Shown here in pieces: positions 1 to 8,840 of a stretch of 64,000 bases of DNA. The first letter of the stretch is position 1. The number at the start of each line of letters is the position of its first letter. The stretch comes from CAZSDW01 sp964605705 (GTDB taxonomy: Bacteria > Fidelibacterota > UBA2242). The notes under the pieces were generated by a model. It was not told where the DNA came from, searched no databases, and saw nothing but the letters and a program-made list of their open reading frames with translations. The position numbers were made by a program, and so were the translations under genes. The stretch is from the NCBI GenBank assembly GCA_964605705.1, contig CAZSDW010000010.1, forward strand, positions 1-64,000, read 5' to 3'.

Positions 1-2
1 AC

Positions 3-3000
3 ATTCTGACCGGCAATGTTCATGATGGGATTGATTTCCAGTTCTGGGAACTGAGTCAGGCGATGACCCTGGCGACCGCTCCGGTCCCTTATGTTTTCCC
101 TTACAATAGTTTAACCATTCGTCAGTCTGGCGCCTTGACGGTAGCTTCGGGCAATACTCTTAAAATGGAAGACGGAACATCGATCTTTGTCGAAGGTGTC
201 CTGAAAGCCGAGGCAGATGCCGGTGAGCAGATTATTTTTACCGCATATTCCGATGATAACAATTTTGGTGATACGAATGGCGACGGCACCATCACAGCAC
301 CGACCGTGGGCAGCTGGCAAGGAATCATGTTTCAAAATTCCAGCGATGACACCCACTGCTTAATGCGCCGCTGCCAGGTGCGCTATGCCGGGGCAGGTAA
401 TACCGGTGGAATTAGTATGTGGGATGCCAGCCCGACAATAGACAACTGCGATATTGCTAATTGCTATTTTGGGGTGTATATGCAGTATACCTCAAATCCG
501 GTGTTTACCAATAATACCATTGGTTCAAGTCAGATGACCCCAATTGCCATGTCGTTTGAAGCCAACCCGACGATGAGTAACAATGTTTTATCCTTTTCTG
601 ATAATGCCTATGACGCCATCGGGCTGCTCGGCGGGACCATTACAAAAAATGCCATTTTGAAAAAACGTCAAGTAACCAATATACAAAACATTACCTATTT
701 ATTGCTGGATGAAGTTGTGGTTCCCGTTGGCAAATCCCTGACGATTAACAAGGGAATTGTCATCAAATCCTATTCGGATAACTGGTACTCGCACCGGATA
801 ATCGTCGATGGGACCTTGATGGCTAATGCCACCGCGGACAGTATGATCACCTTCACTTCCGCCAAGGATGACAATTACGGTAATCCCAGTGACTGCAACA
901 AAGACGGCACCATGACATCACCGGAAGTCGGCGACTGGGGCGGAATTATTTTTAATCCGGGGAGCAGTGGAACCATTAACTATTGCCGGATCAAATATGC
1001 GAAAATCTGGAATTACGGTTTTACGACATGCAGTACTACCGAATATTTGAATGAAGCAGCCGTGGCAACGATTGACGCCAATCCGACGATTTCCAACTGT
1101 GAATTCAAAGACCTTGATTATGGAATATCCTGCTACCGGGCATCCAATCCCATCATCTCCAACAACAAGATGATTAACGTTCTGTACACGCCATTTTGCA
1201 TTTCCGGCTCATCCAATCCTGCTTTCAGCGGCATTACTTTTACCAATATCGGCTGGCGGGCAATCGGTTTGTTGGGTGGCAATGTCTGCCAGAATGGAAC
1301 GATTAAAAAGCGCAATATCGCCGGATACACTAACATCACCTATGTCTTGCTGTCTGATATGACCATCAATTCCGGAACCAATATCAACGTCGAGTCTGGT
1401 ACTGTCATTAAAATGAACGGCAGCAGCATTTTCGTCGATGGCGGTTTTAAAACTGACGGCTTAGCAAGCGCGAAAGTCGTCTTTACTTCAATCAAAGATG
1501 ACAACGAGGGTAATCCTTTTGACTCCAACGGCGACGGCAATGCCTCCGTTCCCGAAAAAGGTAACTGGGGTTCGATCAAGTACCGGGCCACCAGCGATGA
1601 TTCCTACTGTCTGCTTAATTACAGTACCTTCAAATATGCCGGCAATACCAGTGAAGGTACGGTTACCTTCGAAAATGCTGCCGGGCAGCTGAAAAACTCG
1701 ACAATATCAAGTTCTTCCAATTTTGGCGTATATTGCAATGGCAACTCCACACCGACCATTGACAATGTCACAATCCAGAATTGTGCCCTCGATCCGCTGG
1801 CGATTTCATTAACTTCTAATCCGATTTTTACGAATATCACATTTAGCTCGAACTTCAGCCAGGCTATCAAAATCATTGAAGGAACACTGTCCTCCAATGC
1901 CATCCTGGCGCCGCGCAATGTCGCCGGGATTACGAATATCGCCTATGTCATTGATAAATTGACAATTTCCAGCAATGCCAAACTGACCATTATGCCTGAT
2001 GTCGTTATAAAATTCAGGGGCGATATCTGGCCCAACCATACATTTATCGCGAATTATGGAAACCTGATTGCGAACGGCACCTCTTCACATAAAATCTATT
2101 TTACCTCTTTTGCCGATGATTCCAAGGGTGGCGACTCCAATAATAACGGCAGCTCCAGCGCCCCGAACAAAGGCGACTGGGGACAAGGATGGACCTGGTC
2201 GGGATCATACTGGAATGATCAACCCTGGGGTATCCGGTTTGTGGGCAACAGTATAGTCGCCGACACGATCAATTCAATGAAATATTGTGAGATTTCCTAT
2301 GCTGGCACCGGGGTGCGGGTCGAAAACGCCCATGCCACGATTGCCAACTGCGTCATTCAATTATCCCAATATTACGGCGCGACTGTCCTGGGTTCCGCTA
2401 ATCCCGACTTTAAAGACTGCCAGTTTTATAATATATCCTATTCCCCGATTGAACTCAGTATGTTCTCAAATCCGACTTTTACGAATTGTACGGCGCTGAA
2501 TGTCGGGTACATGGCCCTTGCTGTTGTGCCTGAAACTTACTCACAGACCGCCACTGTGCCAGTCCGGAATTTTGGGGGATATACAAACATTAATTATCTC
2601 ATGCAGGGTTCTTGTATCATCAATTCGGGAACCACGATTACAATTCCCGAAGGCATTACCTTCAAATCAACATCCTATCTTGTCAGCTCCGGTAATCCGA
2701 TGATCACTCCATCGGGCAATATCGCCAACGGCTTTGTCGTGAACGGACGTCTGAATGTCCAGGGCAGTTCCGCCAAGCCGGTTGTTTTTACAAACGATAA
2801 AGATGACCGTTATGGCAATCCGGCGGATATGAATCAGAATGGAAAAGCCACCCTTCCACCGGACGGAATGAACTCCGGCTGGAGCGGCAATTGGATCGAA
2901 TTCAACGATGTCAGCGATGATTTGAGTTCGATCAATAATGCTGTTTTCAATTATGGTGAAAAGGGTATCGCCACATTAAGCGCATCGCCAACGATAAATT

Positions 3001-4832
3001 CAGTACGTTTTGAAAAACTTGTATTTGGCGTTGATATGAGCGGGGTTTCTGCACCTAAAATAGATAATTGTACCTTTCATAATCTGCAATATTTCCCGAT
3101 CCAGATTTCCCTGATTTCATATCCGGTATCCACGACTAATAATATTATTTCAGGTACGACCTATAAGGTCATCGCTATTCGGGAAGAGACCTTGACTCAG
3201 GACGTTACGCTGGTCCGGCGCAACTTTGGCGGAATAAACAATATTCCCTATTACTGGAAGCAGTATACTATCGGGACTGGCGCTATGCTGACTATCAAAC
3301 CGGGTATTGTTTGTAAATTCGTTTCCGATTATTGGTATAAGTGTCATTTGGATGTTTGTAAGGGACTAATTGCATTGGGAGATGCGATTCCCGATAGTAA
3401 TATTGTATTTACCAGCATCCGGGATGATTTTTACGGGGGTGATTCCAACGCAGACAGTTCATTGACATCGGCAACATACGGTAGCTGGGGAGGATTAATT
3501 TTCGAGGATCAATCGCTCGATCCTTTCTGCAAATTGAAGAATTGCATTATCCGGTACGCTGATAAGGCGATCCAGACAATCAGCGCAAGTCCGACTGTTG
3601 AAAATTGTAACATCAATAACAACAACTACGGAGTTTACGCCACCGCTGCTTCCAATCCGCTGTTCAGCAATTGTGATTTCATGACGAACTATTTCTATGC
3701 GCTTAATAATGTTGATAAATCCTTTGTTATCGACGCCCCGAATTGCTGGTGGGGTAGTAATTACGGACCCATCCTGTCAGAAACTGAAGGTGATGGCAGC
3801 AGTATCCAGGAATTAGTATCTGATGCTGTCAATTATTCTCCCTGGAAGGCAACTGGCGCGATTAATCCGATCATGGGTGATGTCAGCCTGAACGGGGCAG
3901 TGCAAGCCTATGATGCTTCCCTTATTCTGAAATATGTCGTTAATCCTTTCGGCGCCGATTCCCTGACTGCTCCGCAACGAAAAGTCGCCGATGTGAGCGG
4001 CAACGGCGGCGCACCGACCGATGCCATTACAGCTTATGATGCGTCACTGGTTCTACAGTATGTTGTTGAATTGATCGACTGCTTTCCTGTCAACATGAAG
4101 ACAAATACCAGTACAACGGAAACAACTAAGAACCTGCTAGCTCTTCAGAAAAATGTCAGTGTCAATATCGAATTCGGTATTGCGGCTGCAAAGTTCGGTG
4201 AGCAAATAATCATTCCAGTGACAATCCAAAACGCCGCGAACCTGATGGCATTTCAGGCAATCATGAAGTATGATTCATCAATCATTACAGTGGAAAAGAT
4301 AGATGCAGCGGATATTGCATCCGCCGCGCTGTGGACAAGTTCGATCAGCAACAAAGGCGAAATCCGTTTTGCTGTTGCCAGTGAAAAACCACTGGCTGCA
4401 GCCGGTACTATTGCTGAAATCATCGTTACAGTATCAAATAATGTCAAAGGAAATGTCCATGCTGCTCTTCAACCGATCCAGATCTTGGCAAATGAACAGG
4501 ATATAACTTCGAAAGTGACGTCGGCTGATATTGCAATCATTGGTAAACCAATGACATATGAACTATCCATGAACTATCCTAATCCGTTCAATCCATCGAC
4601 AACCATCGCATATCAGCTGCCGAACGATGGCACATTTGTTCATTTGACAATCTATAATATACTGGGGCAAGCTGTCCGTACGCTTGTCAATATGAAACAG
4701 AATGCTGGCAGTTATCAAACCGTATGGGACGGAAAAAATGACGCCGGAATCGCAGTTCCCAGCGGTGTGTACATCTATCAACTGACCTCGGGAGATTTTG
4801 TGAAAGCAAGGAAACTCATGCTTGTCAGGTAA
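3..4832 (+). CDS. Giant secreted beta-helix protein with dockerin, cohesin-like and T9SS sorting domains (5' end outside window)
   Basis: The frame is open to the left edge of the window, so the start and signal peptide lie upstream; the first ATG inside, at 63, is probably internal. Numbering from that ATG, six related blocks of about 200-220 residues begin near residues 17, 224, 432, 632, 850 and 1068. Each has a short strand-rich stretch, an Asp/Asn-rich loop of the DDNxGxxxDxNxDG kind (likely Ca2+-binding), a GxWGGI-like motif and right-handed beta-helix rungs (SNPxxxNxxF). A two-repeat dockerin-like segment (GDVSLNG and DVSGNGG, each followed by a YDASLxLxYVV helix) lies near 1272-1345. 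A cohesin-like beta domain covers about 1365-1490, and a sorting domain with NYPNPFNPST covers 1499-1589. The protein is probably exported and anchored at the surface by type IX secretion. Its ligand or substrate is unknown. Confidence 0.85.
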   Translation: MLTGNVHDGIDFQFWELSQAMTLATAPVPYVFPYNSLTIRQSGALTVASGNTLKMEDGTSIFVEGVLKAEADAGEQIIFTAYSDDNNFGDTNGDGTITAPTVGSWQGIMFQNSSDDTHCLMRRCQVRYAGAGNTGGISMWDASPTIDNCDIANCYFGVYMQYTSNPVFTNNTIGSSQMTPIAMSFEANPTMSNNVLSFSDNAYDAIGLLGGTITKNAILKKRQVTNIQNITYLLLDEVVVPVGKSLTINKGIVIKSYSDNWYSHRIIVDGTLMANATADSMITFTSAKDDNYGNPSDCNKDGTMTSPEVGDWGGIIFNPGSSGTINYCRIKYAKIWNYGFTTCSTTEYLNEAAVATIDANPTISNCEFKDLDYGISCYRASNPIISNNKMINVLYTPFCISGSSNPAFSGITFTNIGWRAIGLLGGNVCQNGTIKKRNIAGYTNITYVLLSDMTINSGTNINVESGTVIKMNGSSIFVDGGFKTDGLASAKVVFTSIKDDNEGNPFDSNGDGNASVPEKGNWGSIKYRATSDDSYCLLNYSTFKYAGNTSEGTVTFENAAGQLKNSTISSSSNFGVYCNGNSTPTIDNVTIQNCALDPLAISLTSNPIFTNITFSSNFSQAIKIIEGTLSSNAILAPRNVAGITNIAYVIDKLTISSNAKLTIMPDVVIKFRGDIWPNHTFIANYGNLIANGTSSHKIYFTSFADDSKGGDSNNNGSSSAPNKGDWGQGWTWSGSYWNDQPWGIRFVGNSIVADTINSMKYCEISYAGTGVRVENAHATIANCVIQLSQYYGATVLGSANPDFKDCQFYNISYSPIELSMFSNPTFTNCTALNVGYMALAVVPETYSQTATVPVRNFGGYTNINYLMQGSCIINSGTTITIPEGITFKSTSYLVSSGNPMITPSGNIANGFVVNGRLNVQGSSAKPVVFTNDKDDRYGNPADMNQNGKATLPPDGMNSGWSGNWIEFNDVSDDLSSINNAVFNYGEKGIATLSASPTINSVRFEKLVFGVDMSGVSAPKIDNCTFHNLQYFPIQISLISYPVSTTNNIISGTTYKVIAIREETLTQDVTLVRRNFGGINNIPYYWKQYTIGTGAMLTIKPGIVCKFVSDYWYKCHLDVCKGLIALGDAIPDSNIVFTSIRDDFYGGDSNADSSLTSATYGSWGGLIFEDQSLDPFCKLKNCIIRYADKAIQTISASPTVENCNINNNNYGVYATAASNPLFSNCDFMTNYFYALNNVDKSFVIDAPNCWWGSNYGPILSETEGDGSSIQELVSDAVNYSPWKATGAINPIMGDVSLNGAVQAYDASLILKYVVNPFGADSLTAPQRKVADVSGNGGAPTDAITAYDASLVLQYVVELIDCFPVNMKTNTSTTETTKNLLALQKNVSVNIEFGIAAAKFGEQIIIPVTIQNAANLMAFQAIMKYDSSIITVEKIDAADIASAALWTSSISNKGEIRFAVASEKPLAAAGTIAEIIVTVSNNVKGNVHAALQPIQILANEQDITSKVTSADIAIIGKPMTYELSMNYPNPFNPSTTIAYQLPNDGTFVHLTIYNILGQAVRTLVNMKQNAGSYQTVWDGKNDAGIAVPSGVYIYQLTSGDFVKARKLMLVR

Positions 4833-4871
4833 CAATGATGAATCCTATACACCTTAAAATGCGAGAATGTC

Positions 4872-7451
4872 ATGAATATACTTAAACAAAATCGAATAAT
4901 ACTGTTACTATTTTTAGCAATAGGGCTCGGCGCCCAGGATATCCAACTCTCACTCCCTGATACCAATGGCGTAAGAGGTGAGTTTATCACTATTCCGGTT
5001 CGGGTTCAGCCTTCCCTGACCGGTCTGAATGTCACCTCCTATCAGCTGAGCATTCAGTTCGACGCTAATATCCTAACAGTGAATTCCGTGCTAAGCGCCG
5101 GGACGCTGACGGGTTCGGCGGGTATGTCGCTCTATTATAATATGCCTCAGCCGAATACAGTCACCGTTGCCGCAGCCGGTCATAATCCGCTTCAGGGCAA
5201 AGGCGATCTCATCCGGCTGAGTTTTCGGATTCGTCATTCCGGCTATTCCGATTTACACTTTGCCGATCCCCGGAATAATGTCCTGAATGAAGGCAGCCCG
5301 ACGGTAGTTCTCGACGACGGCAGCCTTTACGCCGCGGAACCACCCAGCATTACCATCTACCCGGATCAGGAGATCCTGGCAATCGATGAACAACTGCAGT
5401 TTTATGTTTATAACGCCACCGATCCGGTTCAGTGGCAGGTCACGAATTCAACCCTGGCTGCCATCGATGTTCAGGGTATGCTGACTGCTTTAAAAAAAGG
5501 CAAAATTCAGGTCATAGCCACCGATGCCATCGGCTTGAAAGACAGCACCAATGGCTTTATTGACATCCGACCGATCAAACTCAGCATCCGGGACACCACT
5601 GTGACTGTCAATCAGACGATTGAGCTTCCGATCTATGCATCTATGTTGGGCACTTCCGGGATTGTTTCCGGGACAATAGCGCTGGTATTTGATGGCAATA
5701 TTCTGACGCCAAAATCCCTGATCAAAACTAGCGCTTTGCTGGAACCCTGGTCTAACGTGACATTAAATACTTCAGTTCCCGGAAAAGTGACTATCGCTTT
5801 CGCCGGAACATCTTCGCTGTCCGGTTCAGGCGAACTATGCAGAATACGATTCATCGTAAAACAATCCGGCTGGACGATGCTGGAGTTCTCCAAAGCGATT
5901 TTTAATGAATCATTACTGGCAAAAACTGTCAGCGGCGCCCTGTATGCAAAAACGCCAGAGGTGCTTTACCTTGATCCGTCGGAAGGCAGCCTGATCGTCG
6001 GTGAAACACTGCAATTGAATGTGACCAATGGAACGCCGCCCTACACCTGGGAAGTGACAGATCCGACGGTTGCCAGTATCAACGATGACGGTTTGTTGGT
6101 GGCTAATAAGAGTGGCGTAGTGCGTGCCATTGTCAGCGACGCCGCCATTGCTTCCGGAACGAGCGGCATTATCAGGATATCCAATGTCAGACTGGCAATT
6201 GCTGATGTATATGCAACGGCGGGTACGACCATCGAAGTGCCGGTTGAAATCCGCCAGTTCAACGACGGCGCGGCGATTTCGGCTTTTCAGACAATAATTG
6301 ATTTTGATTCCAGTGCGTTGAAATCGATGACAATCGTCAGTACCGGAACATTAAGCACCGGCTGGTCCTTCAGTCAGGTCAATTCCGGCAATCGTCTTTC
6401 CATCGCGGCAGCGGGAACGGTCGGAATTCACACGACTGGTACACTTTTCGGCATCCGGTTTCAGGTAAATGGTACACTGACTGAAGGTTATTACAGCGCC
6501 ATCACTTTCAACCAGCTGCTGCTCAATGAAGGCGACCCTTCGGTGCTGGCAATCCCGGGCAGCGTCCTGATCGTCGCGACGCCGGCTGAGCCCTATCTTA
6601 TTGCGCCGGAAGACGGTACCGAAAACCTGCCCCCGGATATCGAGTTCAGCTGGTACGCATCCGCTCAGGCGGAAACATACCACCTGCAGATTGCCACCAG
6701 TGACCAGTTTTTGGAGCTTGTTTTTCAGGATTCATCGATCACCGAAACAACCCGGCAAGTTACCGGGCTTACAGATGGATGGTATTACTGGCGGGTCAAT
6801 GCTTCCAACACTGCGGGTACCAGCACCTGGAGCAGCGTGCGCAGCTTCTCTGTCAATACACAGGTAGTAAATCCGCCAGTCGAGCCAACGCTTATTGCGC
6901 CGGAAGACGGTACAATAAATCTGCCGCCGGATGTGGAATTTATCTGGAGCTCATCACAGGGGACAGGCAGTTATTGTCTGGAAATCGCAACTGATAACAC
7001 ATTTACATCACTCGTTTACCAGGAATCGCAGATTACCGACACATCCCGGCTCGTCACAGGGCTTGCCGTGGATTTGTATTACTGGCGGGTCAATGCGTCC
7101 AATGTCGGTGGTACCAGCGCCTGGAGCAACATTTGGAGCTTCTCAGTGGGCTCACCCATGAAAATTGGTGAATTATCAAATCTTCCGACTGCGTTCAAAC
7201 TGCTGCAGAACTATCCCAATCCCTTTAATCCGACGACAACCATTCCGTATGAAATACCGAAAACGTCACATGTGACCTTGACGATCTATAATATGAATGG
7301 TCGGATCGTCGAACAGCTGGTAAATCAGAAACAGGAGCCGGGATTCTATTCAGTGATCTGGAATGCTTCCAAATACAGCTCAGGCGTTTATATCTACCGG
7401 ATTCAGGCGGATGATTTTCAGCAGGTGAGGAAGTGTTTATTGGTCAAGTAA
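4872..7451 (+). CDS. Secreted protein with three cohesin-like, two BIG2-like and two fibronectin-III-like domains plus T9SS sorting domain
   Basis: A signal peptide (hydrophobic residues 8-18, cleavage likely after the GAQ near 22) opens the protein. Cohesin-like beta domains follow at about 24-155, 234-360 and 437-570. Each has the pattern of a strand, an FDxxxL motif and a closing LNEG- or FNES-like turn. Bacterial Ig (BIG2-like) domains with a (W)xVT...A.I...G.L motif sit between them at about 157-233 and 361-436. Two FN3-like domains at about 572-665 and 668-760 are close copies at the DNA level, roughly 290 bp apart, suggesting recent duplication. The C-terminal domain (772-859) has NYPNPFNPTT and ends in a basic tail, as in T9SS cargo. 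It starts 39 bp after the preceding giant protein, which carries a dockerin-like segment, so the two may bind each other; that is inference. No catalytic domain is seen. Confidence 0.85.
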   Translation: MNILKQNRIILLLFLAIGLGAQDIQLSLPDTNGVRGEFITIPVRVQPSLTGLNVTSYQLSIQFDANILTVNSVLSAGTLTGSAGMSLYYNMPQPNTVTVAAAGHNPLQGKGDLIRLSFRIRHSGYSDLHFADPRNNVLNEGSPTVVLDDGSLYAAEPPSITIYPDQEILAIDEQLQFYVYNATDPVQWQVTNSTLAAIDVQGMLTALKKGKIQVIATDAIGLKDSTNGFIDIRPIKLSIRDTTVTVNQTIELPIYASMLGTSGIVSGTIALVFDGNILTPKSLIKTSALLEPWSNVTLNTSVPGKVTIAFAGTSSLSGSGELCRIRFIVKQSGWTMLEFSKAIFNESLLAKTVSGALYAKTPEVLYLDPSEGSLIVGETLQLNVTNGTPPYTWEVTDPTVASINDDGLLVANKSGVVRAIVSDAAIASGTSGIIRISNVRLAIADVYATAGTTIEVPVEIRQFNDGAAISAFQTIIDFDSSALKSMTIVSTGTLSTGWSFSQVNSGNRLSIAAAGTVGIHTTGTLFGIRFQVNGTLTEGYYSAITFNQLLLNEGDPSVLAIPGSVLIVATPAEPYLIAPEDGTENLPPDIEFSWYASAQAETYHLQIATSDQFLELVFQDSSITETTRQVTGLTDGWYYWRVNASNTAGTSTWSSVRSFSVNTQVVNPPVEPTLIAPEDGTINLPPDVEFIWSSSQGTGSYCLEIATDNTFTSLVYQESQITDTSRLVTGLAVDLYYWRVNASNVGGTSAWSNIWSFSVGSPMKIGELSNLPTAFKLLQNYPNPFNPTTTIPYEIPKTSHVTLTIYNMNGRIVEQLVNQKQEPGFYSVIWNASKYSSGVYIYRIQADDFQQVRKCLLVK

Positions 7452-7473
7452 GCAAAACAGTACATAATAAACT

Positions 7474-7504
7474 TAAGCCCGGTGATTTCACCGGGCTTAT
7501 TTAT
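7474..7504 (+). terminator. Intrinsic terminator after the cohesin-like protein gene
   Basis: An 11-bp perfect stem (TAAGCCCGGTG / CACCGGGCTTA) closes a loop of four bases 22 bp past the stop codon. It is followed by a short, weak T-rich stretch (TTTAT). The stem is strong but the U tract is poor. Confidence 0.7.
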
Positions 7505-7613
7505 CACGCTTCAGGAATCAGTATGAAAAACATGGCAGCCGTGCCGGAAATTACACTGAAACTCTGTCAGACGGTGCAATCCGATAAATTAAAGCACTTC
7601 GGAGTAAAACAAA

Positions 7614-8330
7614 ATGAAACCCAATGTAAAATATTTACCGGTTTTTGTATTAATGTTCCTGCCGGTACTCTTTCTTGTCAGATGTAATGATAACGGCGAA
7701 GACCGAAAGAAGAATACCGATGATATCTATGACATTGACGTTCTCGGAATTCCGCAGTTTGTAGATGTAAATTACATTGAACTTGATTCCATAAGCCAGA
7801 TTTCAAGGTTTCGTTCCGGCATCGGGCACGATTATTCGGATGACTTTGAATCCTGCCGAAGCATGAAGCACTATTTTCAGCCGAAAAACAACACCGATTG
7901 GTCAACAATAAAGATATTTTCACCTGTTAATGGAACTGTTTCCAGAATCTATGAAGAATGGGCAGGTACCCAGATACAAATAGAATCAGATGAATATCCC
8001 GCATTCTTCTTTATCATTTTTCATGTCAGCCTGAGCAGTGCTCTCAGCGTCGGAAATGCCGTTGTCGCCGGTCAGCAGCTGGGCACGCATATCGGTCCAC
8101 AGACAATGTCTGATATTGCCGTCGGAGTGGCTACGCCAGAGGGCTGGAAACTAATATCTTATTTTAATGTGATGACCGACCTGGTATTCCAAAGTTATCA
8201 GACGCGGGGTCTTTCCTCTCGAAACGAGATCGTCATCGCTGAAGATACACGGGATGAAAATCCCCTCAGCTGCAACAGAGAAGTCTTTATTGACAGCGGA
8301 AGTCTTGAAAACTGGGTAGTTTTAAATTAA
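7614..8330 (+). CDS. Lipoprotein with a degenerate M23/LytM-type domain
   Basis: The N-terminus has a hydrophobic segment ending in LVRC at residues 22-25, an atypical lipobox because Arg replaces a small residue before Cys. Residues about 95-180 resemble the lysostaphin/M23 fold: a SPVNGTVSRI strand, then FHVSL where M23 enzymes have YxHL, then VGNAVVAGQQLGTHIG matching the usual VxxGxxIGxxG turn. The HLHFE zinc motif is replaced by DIAVGV and no clear HxxxD is present, so it is probably non-catalytic, possibly a binding or regulatory relative. GGAG lies about 10 nt before the ATG. The gene sits between secreted T9SS cargo genes, but it lacks a sorting domain itself. Confidence 0.7.
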   Translation: MKPNVKYLPVFVLMFLPVLFLVRCNDNGEDRKKNTDDIYDIDVLGIPQFVDVNYIELDSISQISRFRSGIGHDYSDDFESCRSMKHYFQPKNNTDWSTIKIFSPVNGTVSRIYEEWAGTQIQIESDEYPAFFFIIFHVSLSSALSVGNAVVAGQQLGTHIGPQTMSDIAVGVATPEGWKLISYFNVMTDLVFQSYQTRGLSSRNEIVIAEDTRDENPLSCNREVFIDSGSLENWVVLN

Positions 8331-8355
8331 ATACGGTATTCCAAAATCAGGTTAT

Positions 8356-8524
8356 ATGACACCGGCTGTCGACCATGTGAATTGCCGGATCACCGGACAA
8401 CACAGTAACCGGTAAAAAAATCTACGTCCTTAGTAATCCTCCGTAATTCAACTCCGGTGTCTATATCTACCGGATTCAGGCAGATGATTTTCAGCTGGTA
8501 AAAGAGTGCTTATTGGTCAAGTAA
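8356..8524 (+). pseudogene. Decayed remnant of a T9SS C-terminal sorting domain
   Basis: The last 25 codons (8450-8524) read NSGVYIYRIQADDF... and end in CLLVK plus stop, almost identical at DNA and protein level to the end of the gene that finishes at 7451. Going upstream, the same alignment continues with two in-frame stops and many substitutions (N-x-RI...GQ...N in the same spacing as NGRIVEQLVNQ). An AAGCCCGG stretch after the stop echoes the left arm of the 7474 terminator. This is the tail of a lost or duplicated paralogue, not a functional gene. Confidence 0.75.
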
Positions 8525-8840
8525 CCTGAACGATACCCGAAAACAAAAAGCCCGGTAAACCAAATTAAAACAGGTTAATTAATATACATCCTGTATATAA
8601 TCTTTACATTTCAGATTGAATTATTAATCACCTTTTAGATTTTCTCGTCGATCGGAATATTGGCATATTTTTTGACCTGTTGGATGGAAATTATGCTATT
8701 TTAAAACTGAGTGTTTATGCCGTTAATCCGATCAATTCTACTGTCTATTAATCAAGGTTCTTTTTAATTGTAACAGCCTGATCGGTAAAAAAGTGCGGCC
8801 TAAATAAATAACCCATAACACAGAACCTGGCGGTGTCATT
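8525..8840. other. AT-rich intergenic stretch
   Basis: No convincing open frame, RNA or hairpin was recognised here. It presumably carries the promoter of the gene at 8841, whose ATG is preceded only by a weak CTGGCGGTG purine stretch. Confidence 0.5.
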
